Assembly: GCA_028286395.1 (NCBI GenBank)
Contig: JAQBRS010000005.1
Location: forward strand, 62,001-126,000
Reading direction: 5' to 3'
From: Candidatus Saccharimonadota bacterium
GTDB lineage: Bacteria > Patescibacteriota > Saccharimonadia > Saccharimonadales > Saccharimonadaceae
Length of the DNA stretch: 64,000 nucleotides
Both the position numbers and the translations under genes were made by a program. The notes under the pieces were generated by a model. It ran no database searches. It worked only from the letters and a program-made list of their open reading frames with translations, and was not told the DNA's origin. Positions 55,583 through 64,000 of this stretch are shown here, one piece after another (position 1 is the first letter of the stretch; each line of letters starts with the position of its first letter).

Positions 55583-56074
55583 TTACTCGTCTTTTAAGCG
55601 AGTGTACTCGGACATTGTATTAATAAACCCTCGTGTAAACCTTTGGGGTTCTTCATTCATCAAGTCTCGTATAACCGAAATCTCCATTGGAATAATCTCA
55701 TCAACCTCTTCGTTCGGAATGAACTCCCATGTAGGATCGGCTACGCATGTATAAAGTCCAAACATATGCTGCAACTTAGGTCCCTCATCTGAATAAAATA
55801 TGCTCAATTCTTCAAGTGGTTGTGTAATACCAAGCTCTTCTCTGGCTTCACGCTTTGTTCCCTCGGCATATGTTTCGCCTTGTGAGATATGACCGCCTAC
55901 GGAGTGGTCGTATAGGCCACCACTTGACTTATGTACTTGAACATATAGCCTACCTTTACTGTCAAAAAGATATACTGCACCCACACGATGCAACTTACCT
56001 GTCGCATGTGCTTCTTTTTTGTTAGTCACGCCGATAATGTTATCGTCTACATCCACCAGGTCAAATAATTCCAT
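55583..56074 (-). CDS. NUDIX hydrolase
   Basis: GGHISQGETYAEGTKREAREELGI Nudix box. Confidence 0.94.
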   Translation of the reverse strand: MELFDLVDVDDNIIGVTNKKEAHATGKLHRVGAVYLFDSKGRLYVQVHKSSGGLYDHSVGGHISQGETYAEGTKREAREELGITQPLEELSIFYSDEGPKLQHMFGLYTCVADPTWEFIPNEEVDEIIPMEISVIRDLMNEEPQRFTRGFINTMSEYTRLKDE

Positions 56075-56152
56075 ATACCTATCGTAGCATTCTTATCAGT
56101 AAAAAAAGAAACGCCAGTTCTGACGTCTCCAATGATCTATCTGTGGTGCACC

Positions 56153-56172
56153 ATAGTAGACGAAGTCCGAAC
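56153..56172 (-). repeat. Copy 2 of the short repeat, immediately downstream of CDS 56177
   Basis: Plus strand GGTGCACC-ATAG-TAGACGAAGTCCGAAC. Confidence 0.85.
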
Positions 56173-56176
56173 AAAA

Positions 56177-56509
56177 CTAACGTTGTCGATCCAAACTTTG
56201 TTGATACATGTCCCATAATTTGTCATCATCAACACCAAGTTGATATCCTAAATCATCACCAACAACTCGAACAATATGCCCAATTTCAGTTTCAGATATT
56301 TCACCTTGAAGCTTTACGTATAAATCAAATAAAAAAGCACACGCTGTGTCGGCATCAATTATTCCAGACTCTAACTTTGACTTAACGTCACCTAATGACT
56401 GCTTTACTTTTTCAGCAAGAGCTTTATTATCCGGAACCTCACTGAGAGTATCCATCTCGCGAATAGCTGAATCGAGTGATGTCCCTTCTTTCGGCATTGC
56501 CTCATACAT
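56177..56509 (-). CDS. Hypothetical small protein
   Basis: MYEAMPKEGTSLDSAIREMDTLSEVPDNKALAEKVKQSLGDVKSKLE... Confidence 0.6.
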   Translation of the reverse strand: MYEAMPKEGTSLDSAIREMDTLSEVPDNKALAEKVKQSLGDVKSKLESGIIDADTACAFLFDLYVKLQGEISETEIGHIVRVVGDDLGYQLGVDDDKLWDMYQQSLDRQR

Positions 56510-56604
56510 AATTAAGTATATTTTACATAAGAACAATAATTTATCAAAACATAAGAATCGTTTCCATACAAAAGAGGCTCATTATAAGCCTCTTAATAAA
56601 TATC

Positions 56605-56679
56605 TGGTGCGGGCGGAGAGAATCGAACTCTCATCGTTTGCTTGGAAGGCAGACATATTAGCCATTATACGACGCCCGC
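56605..56679 (-). tRNA. tRNA-Gly (UCC)
   Basis: Minus strand GCGGGCGTCGTATAATGGCTAATATGTCTGC CTTCCAA GCAAACG...GTTCGATTCTCTCCGCCCGCACCA. Confidence 0.94.
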
Positions 56680-56764
56680 AGACTAAGACTTAGCAATTAT
56701 ATCATATTTTCTTATTGAGCCACATCTGTTAAAATAACGAAGCACAACATTCAAGTACATGCAT

Positions 56765-56842
56765 GGCGGATGTAGCTCATTTGGTTAGAGCGTCGGGTTG
56801 TGGTTCCGAAGGTAGAGGGTTCGATCCCCTTCATTCGCCCCA
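56765..56842 (+). tRNA. tRNA-His (GUG) with encoded G-1
   Basis: GGCGGATGTAGCTCATTTGGTTAGAGCGTCGGG TTGTGGT TCCGAAGG...GTTCGATCCCCTTCATTCGCCCCA. Confidence 0.93.
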
Positions 56843-56876
56843 AGTAAATTGCTCGGTTATCTGTAAAGAAGCCGAG

Positions 56877-59297
56877 CTATTTATTTTCCGCAATTGTATC
56901 TGCTTGCTTCTTTTTGTCCAAGATCTCTTTCACTTGATCGAGTGAGATCTCAATCGTGCCGCCAGGCTTTACTTCTCTACTGAGCATTAATTTAGCGACC
57001 GTGTTCTCGACTGACCTCTGTACAACACGGCGCATTGGCCGTGCACCTAGTCGAGGATCATACCCTGCTTCAACCAGATACGCCTTGGCATCCGAAGAGA
57101 CGGTGACCGTAATTTTCTGTTCTGATAGATTCTTATTCACGTCAACCAGGATCAAATCGACAACCTTCAAAAGCTCTTCTTTATTGAGTGGCGCAAAGAC
57201 AATAATCTCATCAAAACGGTTTAAGAATTCTGGGTGGAACAAGTTGCTACTGATTAATTCGTCGACAAACTTATCTTCAAATTGCTCAAGATCATAGCCG
57301 CGGTGCAAGTATTCTTGAATACGGTCTGCGCCTGCGTTACTGGTTGCGATCACGATAGTATCACGGAAACTCACTTCTCGTCCGCGCGCATCACGAAGAA
57401 TTCCCTCATCAAGCAGTTGCAGTAGGGTCGAAAGTACTGACGAGTGTGCTTTCTCAATCTCATCTAATAGCACGACGCTGAACGGCTGTTTCATTACTTG
57501 GGCCGTTAAGCTACCGGCATCTTCTGTTCCGTCTGCGATTAATCGTGCGACATCATCAGCTGAGACAAACTCATTCATATCAAGACGGATAATATTCTTT
57601 TCACCACCAAAATAGACAGCAGCCAAAGATTTCGCTAGCTCAGTCTTACCGACTCCTGTAGGGCCAAGGAACATAAAGGTGCCCACTGGACGCTTTTGGT
57701 TGCGAACGCCCGCTCGAGCACGTCGTAGCGCGTCCGAGACGACACTCACCGCTCGCTCCTGCCCGATCATTCGTTCATGTATCAAAGACTCGAGGTTAAG
57801 AAGCGTATCTCGCTCGCCTTCGTCATCAACAACATTCGTTTTCACGCCAATTGTTTTTTCAATCGCTAAGTTGACCGATTTTGCTGTCACCAAGCCTGAT
57901 TCGGCGTAATCTGCCGCTGCATCAAGGAGGCTCAGTGCCTGGCCTGGCATCGCAATATCATAGACATAGCGAGCACTGAGCTTGTAAGACTCACGCAGCG
58001 CTTGGTACATATAGGTCACTTTCCGTTTGAATTCAATGCCGGGGATCTTTTCTTCTAGTATTTTCAACGTATCTGATTCGCTGGTTGGAAGAACATTGAT
58101 ACGATTCACCACGGCCGCCAAGGCTGGTGTTCGTTTACTGATTTGCAAGAACTTCTGTTCATCAACCGCCAAGATAATCGGCAATCGTCCCGCTTCAAGA
58201 ATCGGAAGTAGCACATTCGTGATATCAATTGAGCCCACACCCTCTTCAAAGAAGACATGTGCATTATCAAGGCAAATAATAATGTTCTTGGCAGTGTAGG
58301 CCTCAGAAAGTAACGTCTGAATCAATCCTTCGAGTTCACCCCTGCCACTCGCTATAGAAATAAGCCTCGTTGCATCCAGCATAAAAATTTGGTGATAACG
58401 AATTGCTTCAGGAACTGATTCGGAGGTACTCATGAGTTCACTCGCTAGTTCATACACCAATTCAGTCTTACCGACGCCCGTCTGCCCAACAAGCGCGATT
58501 GCTCCTCGCCCGCTTCCCATAGCTTTGGTGATTTGTTGAATAGTTTCAGTTCTTAAGTCAGTCTTTCGGACGTTTAACTCGGATATGTTCTGCCCAAATC
58601 GAGATAAGTTTGGAATCCACCCGAATGACCAGTCTCGTCCTACGCCGCCCGGCTTGCTTGATCTCTTGCTCGTTAGTTCAATCAGATCAGTCAAATGGTG
58701 ATACCAGCTAATACCGCGAATCATGTCGTCTTCATTTAGTTGCATGTGCCCAAGGAAGGTTTCTTTGCTTGGAAGTTGTCGCAGAAGCGCCAGCATCAAC
58801 ACGCCAGCGGTTATCCGACCCCCAACTTGTGAGCTGATCTTGAGTGCCTCTTCGAAGACCGCTTTCGTATCATCCCTGTTTGACGAGACGACCTGCTCCA
58901 AAAAGCCTCCGCTGAGTCCGAAACGAACTGCGAAGAACATGCCCCCGGTCACTTTCGAGAGAACGGTTGCAATCATTTGCGGAGTTGGCTGATCCGGCAA
59001 TAAGGCTAGGATTTCGCTATCAAGAATGTCGTCAACTTTTTTACCATCTTTGATAACAGGAATGTTTCGGAGTTCATACTTGTACCATTCAACAATCATC
59101 GCGGGGATTGCGGCCAAACCGATTGCCGCCCATCCAGCTGCGATACCAAAGATAAGTAGTGCAATACCGCCAACGATAAGCAAGACGACGCCGACCTCAA
59201 GTGTCATCGCCCATGGTGAAAGTGAGTGGCCAAGTCGCGCCTTCATAGCCCGTTGGCTTTTGTGATTAAACACGCTTACATCCATCGAGGCGCCCAT
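56877..59297 (-). CDS. ClpC/ClpB-like double AAA+ ATPase with N-terminal TM segments
   Basis: GQTGVGKTELVYELASEL (AAA1), GPTGVGKTELAKSLAAVYFGG...VVLLDEIEKAHSSVLSTLLQLLDEG (AAA2), LDPRLGARPMRRVVQ; TM region VGVVLLIVGGIALLIFGIAAGWAAIGLAAIPAMIVEWYKYEL. Confidence 0.9.
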   Translation of the reverse strand: MGASMDVSVFNHKSQRAMKARLGHSLSPWAMTLEVGVVLLIVGGIALLIFGIAAGWAAIGLAAIPAMIVEWYKYELRNIPVIKDGKKVDDILDSEILALLPDQPTPQMIATVLSKVTGGMFFAVRFGLSGGFLEQVVSSNRDDTKAVFEEALKISSQVGGRITAGVLMLALLRQLPSKETFLGHMQLNEDDMIRGISWYHHLTDLIELTSKRSSKPGGVGRDWSFGWIPNLSRFGQNISELNVRKTDLRTETIQQITKAMGSGRGAIALVGQTGVGKTELVYELASELMSTSESVPEAIRYHQIFMLDATRLISIASGRGELEGLIQTLLSEAYTAKNIIICLDNAHVFFEEGVGSIDITNVLLPILEAGRLPIILAVDEQKFLQISKRTPALAAVVNRINVLPTSESDTLKILEEKIPGIEFKRKVTYMYQALRESYKLSARYVYDIAMPGQALSLLDAAADYAESGLVTAKSVNLAIEKTIGVKTNVVDDEGERDTLLNLESLIHERMIGQERAVSVVSDALRRARAGVRNQKRPVGTFMFLGPTGVGKTELAKSLAAVYFGGEKNIIRLDMNEFVSADDVARLIADGTEDAGSLTAQVMKQPFSVVLLDEIEKAHSSVLSTLLQLLDEGILRDARGREVSFRDTIVIATSNAGADRIQEYLHRGYDLEQFEDKFVDELISSNLFHPEFLNRFDEIIVFAPLNKEELLKVVDLILVDVNKNLSEQKITVTVSSDAKAYLVEAGYDPRLGARPMRRVVQRSVENTVAKLMLSREVKPGGTIEISLDQVKEILDKKKQADTIAENK

Positions 59298-59659
59298 CCA
59301 ATCACAAACAAAATAAGCCCAACGACAGGAAATGCGGGAAGTGTCAGCCAAATAATCGAAATAAGTACCTCGAAAACGAATTGAACGATCAATGCGATAA
59401 CGCCAGCGAGAATTGTGAATAATCGAACAATTGCTCCAATCACTCGTGAAAGTGTCTTATCAAAGAAGGCACGCATCTGTGTTGCGATTGATCCACTCAC
59501 GCTTCCTGCCGATATTTGGCGAAACGGTGAAAACAATGTAGAGAAGAGTTGACCAATCGAAAAGTAGCTCGCGGTTGCCACTAACCGATCACGAATACGC
59601 CGCAGTTGCCCCTTCCAGCCAGTGCCGTACCACCACGAGATTATTCCCACCAAAAACAT
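59276..59659 (-). CDS. Small membrane protein overlapping the Clp-like ATPase start
   Basis: Multiple hydrophobic segments: VIGAIVRLFTILAGVIALIVQFVFEVLISIIWLTLPAFPVVGLILFVIGW. Confidence 0.65.
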   Translation of the reverse strand: MFLVGIISWWYGTGWKGQLRRIRDRLVATASYFSIGQLFSTLFSPFRQISAGSVSGSIATQMRAFFDKTLSRVIGAIVRLFTILAGVIALIVQFVFEVLISIIWLTLPAFPVVGLILFVIGWAPRWM

Positions 59660-59687
59660 AGCTTCATTATACGATATAATGGTCTAT

Positions 59688-60959
59688 ATGCCTCACCCCT
59701 TTGTTGTCATCCTGGGAAAATCTGTTCGTTATGTCGCACGTCTTCGAGGCGGTGGCTCAGCTCTCCCCGGTCTATTCGTCGAAAAAATCAGTCCAGACTT
59801 TATTAAGAATACCTTAGCGCAACTTCCTCACGGTGTTGTGGTCATTAGCGGGACTAACGGGAAGACAACCACGACAAAAATGGTCGTCGCCCTCCTCGAA
59901 GCCCACGGCCTGAAAGTATTCACAAACCGAACGGGTAGCAACTTTACCCGCGGTGTTGCCGCGGCCCTTCTTGGTGATATTGATATTAAAGGAAATCTCG
60001 ATGCTGACATTGCCGTTCTGGAGTTAGACGAAGCCCATGCTGTCCCTTTCGTGAAAGCCGTCCCCCCTCGCTACAGCCTTCTGCTTAATGTCATGCGTGA
60101 TCAACTTGATCGCTTCGGTGAAATTGATGCAACGGCAAAAATGCTTGAGAAGATCGCCATTGCAACGACCGATACCGTCGTCTTGAACCGTGAAGATTCA
60201 CGAGTGTTGAAGATTAAAGATGCGTTAACCGACCAAAAAGTAGAATTGTTCGGACTGAGTGATTCTCTCTTGCCCCACTTCCCAAGCGATGACGACATGC
60301 GCGACGGATCCGTAAAGACGGTCAAACGTCCAGATGCCAGCGTCATCCTAAAAGCCTATTCTGGAAACAAAGCAACCTACGATCTAGGTGGTCACGAATT
60401 CTCGACAACCCTGAAACTGAATGGTATCTACAATGTATTTAACGGTGCAGCCGCAATCGCTCTGGCTCATGCAATTCTCGGCAAAGATGCTAATACCGAC
60501 AGTGTCATCTCAACAATTGCGAGTGTCACGCCTGCGTTTGGTCGTGGCGAAGAACTGCAAGTTGGCGGACAGCCCCTCGAACTCGTCCTGGTAAAGAACC
60601 CGTCTGGTTTTCGATTGGGCTTAAAATCGTTTTCACCAGAAGGTTATGCGACCATGATCGCAGTGAATGATAACTATGCTGACGGTCGCGACATGTCATG
60701 GCTATGGGATGTTGACTTCGAAAGCCTCGCAGGTGAAGGAGTCGCACAGGTCTCCGGTGTTCGTGCCTACGACATGGCACTTCGTTTGCAGTACGATGAA
60801 GTAACGATCAATCACATTGAGCCGGATCTTGCAGGTGCCCTTCGCCAATTTATCGACGTCAATAAAGACAAGCCAAAACGTATTTACTGCACCTACACTG
60901 CGATGTTGGCGCTCCGTAAAGAACTGAGTAAAATCACCAAAGTCGAGGTCATCTCATGA
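59688..60959 (+). CDS. murT: Lipid II isoglutaminyl synthase subunit MurT (Mur ligase with DUF1727)
   Basis: VVVISGTNGKTTTTKMVVALLEAHG, NRTGSNFTRGVAAALL, VLELDEAHAVPFVKAVPPRYSLLLNVMRDQLDRFGE. Confidence 0.93.
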   Translation: MPHPFVVILGKSVRYVARLRGGGSALPGLFVEKISPDFIKNTLAQLPHGVVVISGTNGKTTTTKMVVALLEAHGLKVFTNRTGSNFTRGVAAALLGDIDIKGNLDADIAVLELDEAHAVPFVKAVPPRYSLLLNVMRDQLDRFGEIDATAKMLEKIAIATTDTVVLNREDSRVLKIKDALTDQKVELFGLSDSLLPHFPSDDDMRDGSVKTVKRPDASVILKAYSGNKATYDLGGHEFSTTLKLNGIYNVFNGAAAIALAHAILGKDANTDSVISTIASVTPAFGRGEELQVGGQPLELVLVKNPSGFRLGLKSFSPEGYATMIAVNDNYADGRDMSWLWDVDFESLAGEGVAQVSGVRAYDMALRLQYDEVTINHIEPDLAGALRQFIDVNKDKPKRIYCTYTAMLALRKELSKITKVEVIS

Positions 60960-61678
60960 GTAAGCAAGTCATCACCGTCCTTCAACTGTATCCAAAAGAT
61001 ATGAACATCTACGGAGATTACGGTAATCTCCTTGTGATTCAACGTCGCCTCGAGTGGTACGGCTACGAGCCAAAGGTGATTCACTACAACGTGGGCGACA
61101 CATTCCCTAGCGATGTCGATATTATCATCGGTGGTGGTGGTCAAGATAGCGGACAAGAAGTGATTCACCAAGATCTTATCAACATCGGGCCGAAGCTGAA
61201 AGCACTCGCCGAAAAAGAAGTTCCCATGCTGCTTGTCTGTGGACTATATCAACTATTTGGTAACTTCTTCAAGACCCTAGATGGCAAGACCCTGACCGGT
61301 ATTGGTGTCCTCGACGTCGAAACACACGGAACACACGAACGTCTCATCGGAAATATTGTCACGAATAACGAGGAGTTCGGTGACATTATTGGCTACGAAA
61401 ATCACAGTGGACAAACCTATCTGGGGAAGAGTGCCGAACCATTCGCAACTGTCGTAAAGGGTGCTGGTAACAATACAAGAGACGGTCACGAAGGTGCACG
61501 CTACAAGAACGTTATCGGAACCTATCTCCATGGATCTATTTTGCCGAAGAATCCACTACTGGCGGACTTCCTCATCCATACTGCAGTAACAAAAAAATAC
61601 GGTGACTTTAGCACCGACATCGTCGACGACTTACTCGCTGACCTCGCACGAAAAGTCGCCGAAGATCGCCCCCGCTAG
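60956..61678 (+). CDS. gatD: Lipid II isoglutaminyl synthase glutaminase subunit GatD (CobQ-like)
   Basis: LYPKDMNIYGDYGNLLVIQRRLEWYG, IIIGGGGQDSGQE, MLLVCGLYQLFG, YENHSGQTYL, GTYLHGSILPKNPLLADFL; overlaps murT by 4 nt. Confidence 0.94.
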   Translation: MSKQVITVLQLYPKDMNIYGDYGNLLVIQRRLEWYGYEPKVIHYNVGDTFPSDVDIIIGGGGQDSGQEVIHQDLINIGPKLKALAEKEVPMLLVCGLYQLFGNFFKTLDGKTLTGIGVLDVETHGTHERLIGNIVTNNEEFGDIIGYENHSGQTYLGKSAEPFATVVKGAGNNTRDGHEGARYKNVIGTYLHGSILPKNPLLADFLIHTAVTKKYGDFSTDIVDDLLADLARKVAEDRPR

Positions 61679-63124
61679 TTACTCGACAATATTCACTTTC
61701 TGTAACCTGAAACCCGTTTTTCGTTGCATATAGATACAGCCCGCAACTAACAACATACTATACGCAACAATCGCCCACCATGGTGTGACGAGTGTTGTTT
61801 TTGCCCACGGCAACCCCGCTAGATACTGCGACGTGAATGTCATATAGTGCAAAAGCCAACTGGCTGGCGTTCCCACTATCTCGGCGATAGCCGGCATAGC
61901 GAGCGCCGTCACGCCCACGATAAAGGTGAGTAGCATCGCCAGTGGCACAAGTGGCACGATCAAAATATTCGCAGGGATTGCGACATTCGAAATATATCCA
62001 AAAGCTGGCACGGCAATCGGGATCGTCACAATATGCGCAGCGACTGTTTCACCCAAGACCTGCCTGACGATGCCAGGCTCTTTCTCACCAAAGAAATAGT
62101 TTTGCAGTAATGGCCCAACGATCATCACTGCAGCAAAAGCGGCAAAACTTAACTGCCACCCTAAATCGCCCCAGGCATAACTCGGTTGCCATAACACCGT
62201 TATCGCTGCCGCAAATGGCAATAGTACAAACGGATGAAACTGCCGACCGTAGTACCACGTTAAAAGACTGAGACTCGACACCAACCCCGCCCGCGTCATA
62301 CTCGGACTGAGTCCTGTCATCGCAATAAAGCCAGTAATCATAATCCCCGACGAGAACACCGACATGAATTTCGATACTTTGATAAAGAACCGTCTTGATA
62401 ACCGCACCAAAATCGTCAAATTATACCCACTCGCCACAACGATATGACTCAGTCCTGCGATCTGAAGCGCCGTCGCAAGATCAGACGGAAGTGCACTCTT
62501 TTGCCCCGTTAAATACCCGACACCCAAACTCGCCTCGGGCTCGGGGATCCCCTTTCGTATTGCGTCCGCGAACCAATCCCTCACGATTCTCCCTATATCG
62601 CCCGGATGTGGTTCAACGACGGACATAATCTTTGCCGTAAACATCGTCAGCGCAAACGTCCCAAACCCCACAGTTGTCTTTCCTGATACAGTGACGATGT
62701 CCCCACGCTTTGCTTTCGGGTGTCCGATCACGCTCACCCATACTGAACCAGGTAGATCGTCGCCTAAATACTTAACGTGATCTAGCTGCACGACAACCAA
62801 ACCCTTCGCAGTTGTCGAAAGATCTTCTTTTACTCTGCCTTCTAGCTTCAAGGTCGCTCCAACCAAGGGCTTATAGACCTCTAGTCCCCGACTCACAAAT
62901 GATCCGTAACACATGCCTGCGATCATTCCAGCCAGAACAATACATGGCAACACAAATAACTGACGGCGCCACACTCCGAAGCATGCCAGCAACCCTGCCC
63001 CAACGTACCACCAACTGTTCAGCGCAATATATTGGGCCGTCCATACTCCTATAACAAAGAACAAGCACCAGAGGGCGATCACCCACGACACGTGCACTCG
63101 CTGTCGTAATCGCCATAGCTGCAT
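61679..63124 (-). CDS. ComEC/Rec2-like competence protein (channel domain only)
   Basis: GRVKEDLSTTAKGL OB-like region; IAGLSHIVVASGYNLTILV, GLSPSMTRAGLVSSLSLL, SYAWGDLGWQLSFAAFAAVMIVGPLL. Confidence 0.9.
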   Translation of the reverse strand: MQLWRLRQRVHVSWVIALWCLFFVIGVWTAQYIALNSWWYVGAGLLACFGVWRRQLFVLPCIVLAGMIAGMCYGSFVSRGLEVYKPLVGATLKLEGRVKEDLSTTAKGLVVVQLDHVKYLGDDLPGSVWVSVIGHPKAKRGDIVTVSGKTTVGFGTFALTMFTAKIMSVVEPHPGDIGRIVRDWFADAIRKGIPEPEASLGVGYLTGQKSALPSDLATALQIAGLSHIVVASGYNLTILVRLSRRFFIKVSKFMSVFSSGIMITGFIAMTGLSPSMTRAGLVSSLSLLTWYYGRQFHPFVLLPFAAAITVLWQPSYAWGDLGWQLSFAAFAAVMIVGPLLQNYFFGEKEPGIVRQVLGETVAAHIVTIPIAVPAFGYISNVAIPANILIVPLVPLAMLLTFIVGVTALAMPAIAEIVGTPASWLLHYMTFTSQYLAGLPWAKTTLVTPWWAIVAYSMLLVAGCIYMQRKTGFRLQKVNIVE

Positions 63125-63161
63125 ACCAATTACTATAGATAGCGAAAATTAAATCCAAATA

Positions 63162-63202
63162 AAAAACACCCCTGGTAGCGATCGAGGGATGTTTTTTATT
63201 TG
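63162..63202. terminator. Terminator hairpin
   Basis: AAAAAACACCCCTGGTAGCGATCGAGGGATGTTTTTT. Confidence 0.65.
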
Positions 63203-63247
63203 AGGGTCAAGCTTATGAGGGCTTGAACCCTCGGATGGGTTCTATTT

Positions 63248-63324
63248 TGGAGGGTCCGATGGGGCTTGAACCCATGACACCCTGCTTAAAAGGCAGGTGC
63301 TCTAACCAGCTGAGCTACGGACCC
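63248..63324 (-). tRNA. tRNA-Lys (UUU)
   Basis: Minus strand GGGTCCGTAGCTCAGCTGGTTAGAGCACCTGC CTTTTAA GCAGG...GTTCAAGCCCCATCGGACCCTCCA. Confidence 0.95.
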
Positions 63325-63390
63325 GTAACTTTTTATGAGAAACATAAAAGCTTATAACACTATACCGCAACAGGGGTAGTGTGTCAATTC

Positions 63391-63885
63391 TTAACGATGT
63401 TTTCTCTCGGTCTTATGCGCAGGCCTTGCAATCAAAAGATCGGCGACTGCAATCGCCACCCCAACACTGACAATCAACTCGTGATTTGCCACCAGCCAGT
63501 TATAGACGCCAGCAGCAGGACCGGAGAATGACAAAGCAGCCCCAATTGGGCCGATTAAGAAAGCAGCAGCGAGCAACGTAAATAACAATGCGCCGATAAT
63601 TCGCCCAAAGATATATTTATAACTATAGCCACGGTGGAACATAATCAGCACGGGCGGAATCAGAATGAGGGCCGAGAGTGCAATAACGTTCACCAGTGGA
63701 CCTTCCTTAACGAGGCCAGTGCCGGATAGCACAAAGCCGGCCGTATCACCCCAAATTGGGCTAATGATCGCACCAGCGGCAAGCCCCAATCCGAGTAATC
63801 CAAATCGACGCTTCGACAAGAAAGCACCCGCAAATAATGCTGCGATAAGAATCAAAAGTATCACAATGATAGACATATTATTCAT
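63391..63885 (-). CDS. Hypothetical multi-TM membrane protein
   Basis: Hydrophobic segments throughout: MSIIVILLILIAALFAGAFLSKRRFGLLGLGLAAGAIISP... Confidence 0.65.
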   Translation of the reverse strand: MNNMSIIVILLILIAALFAGAFLSKRRFGLLGLGLAAGAIISPIWGDTAGFVLSGTGLVKEGPLVNVIALSALILIPPVLIMFHRGYSYKYIFGRIIGALLFTLLAAAFLIGPIGAALSFSGPAAGVYNWLVANHELIVSVGVAIAVADLLIARPAHKTERKHR

Positions 63886-64000
63886 CCCCCTCTAACGTAA
63901 AGCTGGCTGTATCACCAATCTTTATTGCACCACTTTTAGTCGTACCAGCACGAACCTCTAGGACATAACGAGCAGCGTCCTTTGGTTCAAATATCTTGCT
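63878..64000 (-). CDS. DUF192-like protein (partial, N-terminus runs off the right edge)
   Basis: Reverse translation SKIFEPKDAARYVLEVRAGTTKSGAIKIGDTASFTLEGDE*. Confidence 0.6.
   Translation of the reverse strand, partial: SKIFEPKDAARYVLEVRAGTTKSGAIKIGDTASFTLEGDE

Noticed and set aside
1-64000. CRISPR array, rRNA operon, transposase, prophage structural module
   Set aside because: No regularly spaced repeats, rRNA signatures, IS ends or transposase/terminase/capsid proteins were recognised in the translations.
1-64000. UGA recoding as in Gracilibacteria/Absconditabacteria
   Set aside because: Conserved genes such as metG, pyk and glyA read through uninterrupted under the standard code, and murT ends at a TGA at a sensible position.

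Overview
The window looks like a chromosomal segment of a Patescibacteria/CPR genome, most likely Saccharibacteria (TM7). This is inferred from gene content, not from a search. Housekeeping genes recognised: mnmA (partial), cysteine desulfurase, tatD, metG, ksgA, a UvrD/PcrA helicase, tpiA, pgk, pyk, folD, dut, murB, glyA, a murA homologue, tatA/tatC plus a second tatA, murT/gatD, and a ComEC-like gene. There are six tRNAs: Glu, Arg(UCG), Lys(CUU), Arg(UCU), Gly, His, plus a seventh, Lys(UUU), near the right end. Surface and accessory gene content is large: type IV pilin-like proteins fused to NHL, LamG or phage-tail-like repeat domains; a WxL/DUF916-like three-gene locus; a 1234-aa PKD protein with a GDPD-like C-terminus; an LPHTG-anchored DUF11-like protein; two G5/DUF348 proteins; and a membrane-anchored double AAA+ Clp ATPase. 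Features most worth a second look are: a visibly GC-richer island at about 22.3-25.9 kb with structured non-coding DNA and a proline/threonine-rich lipoprotein; an XRE-HTH domain fused to a MurA homologue that keeps its catalytic motif; a SpeD-like gene coupled to a GNAT-like gene; and a 28-nt repeated element just after the stop codons of two neighbouring genes, ahead of their terminators. No CRISPR array, rRNA, transposase or integrase was recognised. All assignments come from reading the translations; no database search was run.
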